From Actinomyces oris (lineage in GTDB: Bacteria > Actinomycetota > Actinomycetes > Actinomycetales > Actinomycetaceae): a stretch of DNA of 41,707 bases. Of this stretch, positions 28,131 through 34,652 are shown one piece after another (the first letter of the stretch is position 1; the number at the start of each line of letters is the position of its first letter). The notes under the pieces are model-generated. The model did not search any database. It was not told the origin of the DNA and was given only the letters and a program-made list of their open reading frames with translations. The position numbers and the translations under genes are program-made. The stretch is from contig NZ_MSKS01000033.1 of NCBI RefSeq assembly GCF_001937445.1, positions 1 through 41,707 on the forward strand. Reading direction: 5' to 3'.

Positions 28131-28520
28131 ATGACTATCGAGCGTAAGGCGGGTATCGCCTACTCCATTCGATTCACTGTCGGCGCGGTTCTGTACTCCG
28201 TCGGAGTTCTGGTCGGCCTGAGATGGGCGCGATCCCTGGAAGACGATCCGTGGCGATTCGCCGTCGCACTGCTTCCCATGGTTGGTGTTGTCATCTGTGC
28301 GTGGGCGATGATGCGATTAGCCCGGGAAGCGGATGAGATGCAGGCGCGGAAGGTGATGGAAGCGCTCGTCATCTCTGCAGCGGGGACGGTGATCACGTCG
28401 ATCGCCTACAGCTTCTTGGAGGAGGTGGGGGCTCCTCGCGTCAGTCTCATATGGGTCAGCGCCATATGGGCCTTCTTCTTCGGTATCGGGATGCTGTGGT
28501 CCACCTGGCGGTACCGGTGA
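28131..28520 (+). CDS. Small four-helix membrane protein
   Basis: 129 residues with four predicted membrane helices (about 12-32, 42-60, 75-93, 105-122) joined by short charged loops such as READEMQARKVMEA. The family is not identified. Its GTGA overlap with the following XRE regulator suggests a membrane-sensor/regulator pair, a common layout with YozG-like regulators. Confidence 0.75.
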   Translation: MTIERKAGIAYSIRFTVGAVLYSVGVLVGLRWARSLEDDPWRFAVALLPMVGVVICAWAMMRLAREADEMQARKVMEALVISAAGTVITSIAYSFLEEVGAPRVSLIWVSAIWAFFFGIGMLWSTWRYR

Positions 28521-28720
28521 GAAATGATCTCAAGGTGCTGCGCGCTCAGCGCAGCTGGACTCAGGCCCGCCTCGCCGAGGAGCTGGGTGTCTCCCGCCAG
28601 ACGGTCAATGCCCTGGAGGCCGGTCGCTATGACCCCTCCCTGCCCCTGGCCTTCGCCATTGCGCGCGTCTTCGGTCTGACCATCGAGGAGATCTTCTTCC
28701 CCGATGACGACGCCTCCTAG
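28517..28720 (+). CDS. XRE-type HTH regulator
   Basis: A 67-residue stand-alone Cro/CI-type DNA-binding protein of the YozG-like class. RNDLKVLRAQRSWTQARLAE and LGVSRQTVNALEAGRYDPSL form the HTH; the end LTIEEIFFPDDD is typical. GTG 28517 overlaps the previous stop by four bases. It is likely to regulate the upstream membrane-protein operon. Confidence 0.88.
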   Translation: MRNDLKVLRAQRSWTQARLAEELGVSRQTVNALEAGRYDPSLPLAFAIARVFGLTIEEIFFPDDDAS

Positions 28721-28721
28721 G

Positions 28722-29222
28722 ATGAGTGCCGTGAGCCGCACCGTGGACATTCCGCCCCCGAGGCGAGGATGTCGCGAGCTCATCGAGGACACCGGGGTAC
28801 GGCTCGGCCTGCACATCAAGTCCGCCGAACAGGCCATGATGGCCGCCAAGACCGAGGCCCTGAGGAGCTTCGGCCTCACAGTGGCCCAGTACGCCGCCAT
28901 GCTCTCCCTGTACTACGTGCCCGAGCAGTCCTCGGCCCAGCTGGCCAGGGCTGCCGCGGTCACTCCGCAGACGATGGCCACGGTCATTGCCAAGCTGGAG
29001 CAGAAGCAGCTCGTCACCCGCCGCCCCTCCTGCGACCACGCCAAGGTCCTTATCGCCTCACTCACGCCCGAGGGCGAGGCCCTGGTACTGCGCGCCGACG
29101 AGGTCGCCCGCCGCATCGAGCAGCGTATGGCTGGGGCCTTCACCGCCAAGGAGCGTCAGCAGCTCACCGAGATGCTTGGGCGGGTCACCACCCTCCTGCG
29201 GGACGGCCTCAAAGCCGAGTAG
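28722..29222 (+). CDS. MarR-family regulator
   Basis: About 166 residues. The winged-helix HTH spans roughly 55-115, with SSAQLARAAAVTPQTMATVI as recognition region and the wing around RRPSCDHAKVLIASLTPEG. Helices at both ends would form the dimer. The start is uncertain: ATG 28722 is taken because it lies just after the XRE stop, but ATG 28704 (overlapping) or GTG 28731 are possible and none has a strong ribosome-binding site. Confidence 0.85.
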   Translation: MSAVSRTVDIPPPRRGCRELIEDTGVRLGLHIKSAEQAMMAAKTEALRSFGLTVAQYAAMLSLYYVPEQSSAQLARAAAVTPQTMATVIAKLEQKQLVTRRPSCDHAKVLIASLTPEGEALVLRADEVARRIEQRMAGAFTAKERQQLTEMLGRVTTLLRDGLKAE

Positions 29223-29375
29223 AGGCCGACAGGTAGGAGGATTCCCGGCCCCGGATCCGTAACGATCATGCGAGTGAGACGGGGTGCCGCATCTTCTCAA
29301 CCTCTGGGTATGTCGCAATGTCGGAGCTACGGGCGGGGTGGGCTGCACCGGGTTCTGGGGGAATCGGCTCGTTGG

Positions 29376-29495
29376 TGTCCAAATCTGTGACAAAGGACCG
29401 AAGATCTCCAAACCGTATGAACGAGAACCTTGGAATCATGCGGTTTCACTCCGTCTTGCAGGCGACGATCCAAGCCTTTGTCACAGATTTGGACA
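29376..29495. repeat. 120-bp element with perfect 21-bp inverted termini
   Basis: Arms 29376-29396 and 29475-29495 are exact inverted copies, beginning TGTCCAAATCTGTGACAAAG. No coding capacity between them. No direct repeat abuts the ends. A MITE or an IS remnant is possible; a long-loop hairpin is the alternative. Confidence 0.55.
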
Positions 29496-29566
29496 TTCTT
29501 GGTCCTGTTGTGGCTCCTGATGGCGCTCACGTGGCTGCTGTCGACCAGCGGGCTATCCCGCATCGA

Positions 29567-29602
29567 GTATCAGGTATCTGATACAGTGTTGATAACTGAT
29601 AC
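29567..29602. promoter_or_regulatory. Operator-like cluster before the oxidoreductase
   Basis: GTATCAG (29567-29573), 4 bp, CTGATAC (29578-29584), then a third copy CTGATAC at 29596-29602, ending just before the AGGAAGG ribosome-binding site. The layout suggests repression by an HTH protein. Confidence 0.55.
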
Positions 29603-29617
29603 AGGAAGGTGTTGCCC

Positions 29618-30589
29618 ATGAAGGCCATGCAGATCGTCGGCTTCGATGGCCCGGCGTCCGGGCTGCGCTACCAGGAGGCCCCCACTCCTGAGCCCGGACC
29701 GGGTCAGATTGCGGTGGATGTGGACCATGCCGGTGTCGGCTACGTCGAGGCGCTGTTCACCGAGGGGCTCGTGCCCATCGACCTGCCCTGGACTCCCGGG
29801 CTGGAGGTGAGCGGCCGCGTCCGCGCCCTCGGCGACGGGGTGGATGGCTATCGGGTCGGGGATGCCGTCGTTGCCCTGACCATCACCGGAGGTGGCGGCT
29901 ACGGGCAGGTCGCTGTGGCTCCCGCGGAGCTCGTCGCACCGCTCCCGGCGGGACTCGATCCGGTCCTGGCCGCGGCGGTTCCGGCCAACTCGACGACGGC
30001 TCTCGTCGCCCTGGAGGAGATCGCCCACCTGCGCCGCGGCGAGAGCGTGCTGGTCCATGCTGCCGCCGGCGGTCTCGGCTCACAGGTGGGCCAGGTGGCC
30101 CGGCTGCTCGGTGCGGGCCGCGTCGTTGGCGTCACCCGCAGTGAGGCCAAGCGCCAGGAGATCCTGGACCTGGGCTATGACGAGGCCTGGCTGACCGAGG
30201 ATCTCGCGGAGGCCGACCCCGCCCAGTTCGACGTCGTGGCCGACCCGGTGGCCGGCCCGGCCAGGCTGCGCAGCCTCGACCTGCTGCGCACGGGCGGACG
30301 GCTCCTGGCACTGGGGGACGCCTCCCAGGCGGAGGACCAGCAGGTGAGCACCACGTCACTGTGGCTGCGGGGCATCGGCGTCATCGGCTTCAACCTCGGG
30401 GCCTTCAGCCAGGCGAATCCGGCGCTCGTCGGAGGCCACCTGAGGCGCGCGGTGGAGCTCGTGGCCTCCGGAGAGCTCGGTGTCCACGTCACCGACCGCC
30501 TCCCGATCCAGGAGGCCGCGCAGGCCGTCTCCGCGGTGCGCGCGGGAACCACCACCGGCAAGATTGTCTTGACCCACTCGCAGGACTGA
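29618..30589 (+). CDS. Zinc-free MDR-type quinone/enoyl oxidoreductase
   Basis: A 323-residue medium-chain reductase that uses NAD(P)H, probably on a quinone or other electrophile. The GroES-like part includes PWTPGLEVSGRVRALG. The Rossmann loop HAAAGGLGSQVGQVARLLGA sits near residue 145, followed by DVVADPVAG and VHVTDRLPIQEAAQAV near the end. Typical structural zinc cysteines are absent, as in the QOR branch. ATG 29618 has AGGAAGG at 29603-29609. The upstream operator cluster implies tight control, possibly by redox or electrophile stress. Confidence 0.87.
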   Translation: MKAMQIVGFDGPASGLRYQEAPTPEPGPGQIAVDVDHAGVGYVEALFTEGLVPIDLPWTPGLEVSGRVRALGDGVDGYRVGDAVVALTITGGGGYGQVAVAPAELVAPLPAGLDPVLAAAVPANSTTALVALEEIAHLRRGESVLVHAAAGGLGSQVGQVARLLGAGRVVGVTRSEAKRQEILDLGYDEAWLTEDLAEADPAQFDVVADPVAGPARLRSLDLLRTGGRLLALGDASQAEDQQVSTTSLWLRGIGVIGFNLGAFSQANPALVGGHLRRAVELVASGELGVHVTDRLPIQEAAQAVSAVRAGTTTGKIVLTHSQD

Positions 30590-30636
30590 CGACCCGTCCA
30601 GGTCCGCAAGATTCGTCAGTGAACTCTGGGCGCCAT

Positions 30637-31104
30637 ATGGGCATCATGGAGCGCATGAGAGAAACGATCGGCTCCTTCGACGTCGTTGGCCTGCCTCTTC
30701 GGACTTCGAACCGAGAGGCAGCCCGAACCATTCCTCCTCACTGGCGGGCCGCTGCCGACGCTGGGCTCCTCGCACCCGAGAAGCCCAGCGTCGGCCCCGG
30801 CATCTATGCGGTCTACACCGACTACGAGACTCCCGGTGACGATGTCGACGGTGTCTACACCCTCGTCATCGGTAGGCGCATCGAGGCTGGAGGTCCGGTT
30901 CCCCCCGGGCAGGTGACTGTGACGATCCCGAACTCCACTCGCGACATCGTCACGCTGGCCGATGCTCGGTCGGAGAGTGTCTATGACGCGTGGGTGGATG
31001 TCTGGGCCCGCAAGGACCTGACCCGTGATTATCGTGCCGACTACGAGTACTACGCTCCGGACGGCTCGATCCACCTCTCCATTGGGGTCCTTTCGGACGC
31101 ATGA
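30637..31104 (+). CDS. GyrI-like / AraC effector-binding domain protein
   Basis: A 155-residue stand-alone effector-binding domain resembling GyrI/Cass2 proteins, which bind small cationic or amphipathic ligands. Recognisable parts are the start SFDVVGLPLRTSNRE, IYAVYTDYETPGDDVDGVYT with the family's aromatic/acidic residues, and the end YEYYAPDGSIHLSIGVL. The stop overlaps the AraC gene start (ATGA). ATG 30646 or 30655 could also be used. It may bind the same ligand class as the regulator after it. Confidence 0.75.
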   Translation: MGIMERMRETIGSFDVVGLPLRTSNREAARTIPPHWRAAADAGLLAPEKPSVGPGIYAVYTDYETPGDDVDGVYTLVIGRRIEAGGPVPPGQVTVTIPNSTRDIVTLADARSESVYDAWVDVWARKDLTRDYRADYEYYAPDGSIHLSIGVLSDA

Positions 31105-31949
31105 GGGCTGAGCAGTACCAACGCCAGCTCGACGTTGTCACCGACTACATCTACACGCATCTTGACGACGACCTCAGCCTGGAGATCCTCGCGCACGTCT
31201 CCGGGTTCTCCCGCTATCACTGGCACCGCATCTACCGGGCGGTGCGCGGGGAGACGGCCGCTCAGACCGTGCGCCGTCTCCGTCTGGAGCGGGCGGCAGC
31301 CATGCTCACCGAGACCTCGTGGCCGGTGGAACGGATCGCCTGGAAAGCCGGGTTCACCGGCACCGAAGTGTTCAGTCGAGCCTTTCTCCGCGCATATAGG
31401 ACGACTCCCAGCCGATTCCGCATCGGTGGACGCCCGGCATCGATCGACTCACTGGCGACGAGTTGCGGTTCGGGATCGATGTCGTCGGTGAGTCAGGACC
31501 CGGGGTGGGCGGTTCGTGTGGAGACTCGCCGCGGCTATCGACTTGCCGTATCCGAGCATCGTGGGGCGTATATGGATATCGGCCGGGCGTTCAGCCGAGT
31601 CAGAGACCGTGTGGGCTCCGGGAGTCTGATGGTTGCCATCTATGAGGACGATCCCGATGCCGTTCCCCCGGCTGATCTGCGCTCGGCGGCTGGAACCGTC
31701 GTCGGCCCCGGTACGAAGATTCCCCACGACCTTGCTGAGAGGATGGTGCCGGACGGACGGTACGCGATCATGCATTACGTCGGCCCGTACTCCTCGATGC
31801 ATGCCGCCTACCTGTGGCTCTACGGCCAGTGGCTGCCGAGCTCGGGCGAGGAGCCGCGAGACCATCCGATCGTCGAGGAGTACCTCACCGACCCGGCGAC
31901 CACTCCGCCTGTCGACGCTGTCACCGACATCCTCCTGCCGCTCCTGTGA
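31101..31949 (+). CDS. AraC-family regulator with C-terminal GyrI-like domain
   Basis: 282 residues. The N-terminal double HTH (about 5-105) has LSLEILAHVSGFSRYHWHRI and WPVERIAWKAGFTGTEVFSR then AFLRAYRTTPSRFR, as in the Rob/MarA-type arrangement. From about 135 the effector-binding domain begins (VRVETRRGYRLAVSEHRGAY) and contains RYAIMHYVGPYSSMHAAY. Probably a ligand-responsive activator of multidrug or stress genes, paired with the overlapping GyrI-like protein. Confidence 0.88.
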   Translation: MRAEQYQRQLDVVTDYIYTHLDDDLSLEILAHVSGFSRYHWHRIYRAVRGETAAQTVRRLRLERAAAMLTETSWPVERIAWKAGFTGTEVFSRAFLRAYRTTPSRFRIGGRPASIDSLATSCGSGSMSSVSQDPGWAVRVETRRGYRLAVSEHRGAYMDIGRAFSRVRDRVGSGSLMVAIYEDDPDAVPPADLRSAAGTVVGPGTKIPHDLAERMVPDGRYAIMHYVGPYSSMHAAYLWLYGQWLPSSGEEPRDHPIVEEYLTDPATTPPVDAVTDILLPLL

Positions 31950-32000
31950 GGCATCCGGCCTGATGCGGCCTATCAAGATCGTCCTGACTCACGAGTGCCG

Positions 32001-32789
32001 CTAGGCGTCTCGCCGGAGCGTCTGCCGGTTGGCGATGAGGACGCTTCCGACGGCGCACAGTGCGATGACGACCAGGGCCGCGATCACTGGCATCACATGC
32101 AGCCCCGTCGGCAGGAGCAGCGCGGTGGGAAGCCGGCGGGACATTCCCGGTACCTGGTTCATCACCGGCAGCACGAGGACCAGGAGTGTGGTCAGGGCAA
32201 TGGCCGTCGTCGTCCGACGCAGGCCGGCCGCAAGCAGGTGGCCGATGCTCATCGCCATGACGATATAGAGGCCACTGGCCACCCAGGTCCTGACCACCAT
32301 TCCGGCAGGTGGACGTCCGATCGCACCGATAGTCGCGACGACGGTGAGGAGCAGGCCGCACGAGTACGTCGCCCATGCGACGAGCCAGTCGACGGCCAGA
32401 CGCGGGAGCAGCACGGTGCTCAACCGGCGTACCCGGGTCCGGTAGAAGATCGAGGAGCCCGGGCGCGTGTCCCAACCGATCGAGGTGATCGCCACCGCGA
32501 CCGTCACAATGAGGCCCAGCTGCATGGCGGACTGGTTGAACAGGGACACGGCATCGGCCGGTGTGGCCTGCGAGGCCGAGATCGTGAGCTGGTCGCTGCT
32601 CGCGGCGGCGCCGAGAATCTCAGGCATGTAGATCGCCAGAGCCGGACTGGACAGCCCGAAGAAGGCGAAGGCCACGAGTACCCCGAGACCAAGCCCGGAG
32701 CGTGTGAGCCGGCGCAGCTCGACGACGAGAGAGCTCGTGATGGGGGCTCTGGCGGAGTGGGCCGAGGACAACCGAGGTGAAGTGGGCAT
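32001..32789 (-). CDS. ABC transporter permease
   Basis: A 262-residue membrane subunit with about six hydrophobic helices (first near GLGLGVLVAFAFFGLSSPAL, last near VIAALVVIALCAVGSVLIAN) and a charged loop FYRTRVRRLSTVLLPRLAVD. Probably works with the upstream ATPase as an exporter. The start overlaps the ATPase stop (TGATG). The substrate is unknown; the layout resembles peptide-antibiotic or drug exporters. Confidence 0.8.
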   Translation of the reverse strand: MPTSPRLSSAHSARAPITSSLVVELRRLTRSGLGLGVLVAFAFFGLSSPALAIYMPEILGAAASSDQLTISASQATPADAVSLFNQSAMQLGLIVTVAVAITSIGWDTRPGSSIFYRTRVRRLSTVLLPRLAVDWLVAWATYSCGLLLTVVATIGAIGRPPAGMVVRTWVASGLYIVMAMSIGHLLAAGLRRTTTAIALTTLLVLVLPVMNQVPGMSRRLPTALLLPTGLHVMPVIAALVVIALCAVGSVLIANRQTLRRDA

Positions 32790-33703
32790 CAGGACTCCTG
32801 TCTGGTGACGAGGCTGGCGAAGGAGGCGTCGAGGTCGCGGCCCGTCAGAGTCACCTCGAGCATGGGGAGGTCCACCTGCTCCATGACCTGGGGAAGCAGG
32901 GCTGTGCCCATCTCGAGGCTCGGGAACCGGACCGTACAGGTGGTTGTGGTCGGTGTGGTGAAGGAACCGCTGGGGAACACCTCGTTCAGCCTCGCCGTCA
33001 GACGTGCCTGCTCGCTGGGATCACAGGGGTGCAGGAACCTGAGGGTCCAGGAGGGTTGACGATTCGAGGTGAGGAGATCCGCCGTCGTGCCCTGGGAGAT
33101 GACGCGCCCCTCATTGATGACGACGACATGATCGGCCAGCTGCTCGACCTCGCTGAGCAGATGGCTGGACAGGAGAATGCTCCGATGCTGCTTCTGCTCC
33201 TGGATGAGACGGCGCACGTCGGCGCGGCCGACGGGATCCAGGGCACTGTTGGGCTCGTCCAGGATCAGCAGACCCGGGTCCAGAACGAGTGCTGCCGCGA
33301 TCCCCAGGCGCTGCAGCATCCCTCGGGAGAAGTCGGCGACCCGCCGCTCGGCCACCCGGGCCAGCCCGCACTGATCCAGTGCCTCGGGGACACTGATGTC
33401 GCCGCAGGTGCCTGAGAGGGCCAAGGAGGTCTCCACGATCTCGGTGGCCGTCAGCCATGACTCGAACTGAGGAACATCCGGGCAGTAGGCCACCGTCCGG
33501 CCGTCGGTGACCTCGACGTCGCCCTCATCGGCTGGGCACAGGCCGGCGATCACGCTGAACAGAACGGTCTTACCGGCGCCATTGGGCCCGATGACTGCCG
33601 TGACTGACTGGTCGAGGGCCTCCAGGCAGATGTCATGGATCCCGGCTCCATTGGCGAAGACCCGACTCAGGTGACTGACGTGCACAGCGGTGCCGGGAGG
33701 CAT
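32789..33703 (-). CDS. ABC transporter ATP-binding protein
   Basis: 304-residue ATPase. Walker A GPNGAGKTVLFSVIAGL (about 36-52), a degenerate signature DFSRGMLQRLGIAAAL, Walker B LLILDEPNSALDP and H-loop LLSSHLLSEVEQL are present. The C-terminal 90 residues form an extra domain (RFLHPCDPSEQARLTARLNE) as in drug-export ATPases. The start ATG 33703 overlaps the PLDNc_N stop by one base. The signature is DFSRG instead of LSGGQ, as in some exporter families. Confidence 0.9.
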   Translation of the reverse strand: MPPGTAVHVSHLSRVFANGAGIHDICLEALDQSVTAVIGPNGAGKTVLFSVIAGLCPADEGDVEVTDGRTVAYCPDVPQFESWLTATEIVETSLALSGTCGDISVPEALDQCGLARVAERRVADFSRGMLQRLGIAAALVLDPGLLILDEPNSALDPVGRADVRRLIQEQKQHRSILLSSHLLSEVEQLADHVVVINEGRVISQGTTADLLTSNRQPSWTLRFLHPCDPSEQARLTARLNEVFPSGSFTTPTTTTCTVRFPSLEMGTALLPQVMEQVDLPMLEVTLTGRDLDASFASLVTRQES

Positions 33704-33924
33704 CACAGATCTCCGTCGCTCAGCGTTGTTCTGCTGTCCCGTCCCAGGGCCAGGTAGGCGACCGCTCCGAGAGGGACGACGAGTACCACGATGAGAGCCC
33801 AGACCGCCTTGGGCAGGTGCTTGACGCGGGAGCGTCTGACGATATCGATCAGACATGCCACGACCACGATGGTGACCAGGACGATGACGGGGATCCAGAT
33901 GGCCGGATGGCCAGGAGTGTTCAC
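33703..33924 (-). CDS. PLDNc_N-type small membrane protein
   Basis: 73 residues with two membrane helices (IPVIVLVTIVVVACLIDIV and VWALIVVLVVPLGAVAYLAL), matching the phospholipase D nuclease N-terminal (PLDNc_N) hairpin, without a nuclease domain. Such proteins are often encoded with ABC exporters. It is the second gene of the regulator-exporter operon; the role is likely accessory. Confidence 0.8.
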   Translation of the reverse strand: MNTPGHPAIWIPVIVLVTIVVVACLIDIVRRSRVKHLPKAVWALIVVLVVPLGAVAYLALGRDSRTTLSDGDL

Positions 33925-33973
33925 GGTGACGGCTCGCTTTCTCGGTGAGGGATGAATGGGAAGGGGGTGGTGG

Positions 33974-34516
33974 TCAGTTGCTCTGCTCGCCGTCGGGCCG
34001 TGGGATGAGGACCGTGGTCAGCGTCCGACGACGCCGGTCGCTTCCGGGCTGATTCCCCAGCAGGTTCTGCAGGGCCTGGGACACGGTGTCCAGGAAGGTG
34101 TCGACCTCGGCCTGGGTCGCCCAGAAGCTGGCCTGGGTGAAGTTCACCCGGTCCTCGGTGAGATCAGGACGATCGCCGTCGCGGATGTACGCGGAGAAGT
34201 CGCCGATGAGTCCGGTGGTGAAGACCGTGAACACCGTCATGAGTTCCTCGCGGCTCAAGGAGCTGAGGTCCTGTGGGGTCGGGTTGGCCATTCCGGGGGT
34301 GACTCGATAGGTCTTCTCACTGGTCCCCCGGACCTGCCGCTCCTGAGCCACCTCGATGAGCCCGTGCGAGGCGAGGTGGTTGACGTGCCGGTAGAGCGTC
34401 GCGATGGGGACGTCGACAAGGTGCGCATGTAGCTGATGAGGGGTGAGGTCGCCGTCGGCGAGCAGTGTCTGGATGATGCGCAGACGAACCGGGTGCAGCA
34501 GTGCGGAAGAGGCCAT
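33974..34516 (-). CDS. ArsR-like winged-helix regulator
   Basis: 180 residues. The HTH is at about 1-75: LLHPVRLRIIQTLLADGDLT then VDVPIATLYRHVNHLASHGL and a wing to TSEKTYRVT. The C-terminal part is helical and of unknown ligand. No ribosome-binding site is seen before ATG 34516, and the promoter at 34523-34550 predicts a start at or near the ATG, so the mRNA may be leaderless. It begins the operon that continues to the ABC exporter and likely represses it. Confidence 0.83.
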   Translation of the reverse strand: MASSALLHPVRLRIIQTLLADGDLTPHQLHAHLVDVPIATLYRHVNHLASHGLIEVAQERQVRGTSEKTYRVTPGMANPTPQDLSSLSREELMTVFTVFTTGLIGDFSAYIRDGDRPDLTEDRVNFTQASFWATQAEVDTFLDTVSQALQNLLGNQPGSDRRRRTLTTVLIPRPDGEQSN

Positions 34517-34522
34517 GCCCGA

Positions 34523-34550
34523 ACAGTATCAGTATCGATACTGAAAGCAA
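34523..34550 (-). promoter_or_regulatory. Promoter and palindromic operator of the exporter operon
   Basis: On the - strand, TTGCTT (34550-34545), 16-bp spacer, TACTGT (34528-34523). The perfect 14-bp palindrome CAGTATCGATACTG (34530-34543) lies between the two boxes, with an extra half-site CAGTATC at 34524-34530. Confidence 0.6.
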
Positions 34551-34564
34551 AGGTGGGAGCGGAA

Positions 34565-34612
34565 ACGGCTGATGGGCTGCCGATGCCGAAGCATCTGCAG
34601 CCCATCAGCCGT
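34565..34612 (-). terminator. Hairpin terminator after the surface-protein gene
   Basis: Perfect 16-bp stem (34565-34580 with 34597-34612), extended inside by GATGC/GCATC with a 4-base loop and one mismatch. It lies between the surface-protein stop and the promoter of the next operon. Confidence 0.82.
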
Positions 34613-34652
34613 GCTCATCCGTTGGGAGGATCGCTCCCTAGCGGGGCTTTCG

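Larger units (their letters stand above)
29223..29617. other. Gene-free spacer before the oxidoreductase
   Basis: About 395 bp without a gene. It holds a perfect 21-bp inverted repeat 78 bp apart and, at its right end, a GTATCAG/CTGATAC operator-like cluster. Confidence 0.6.
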
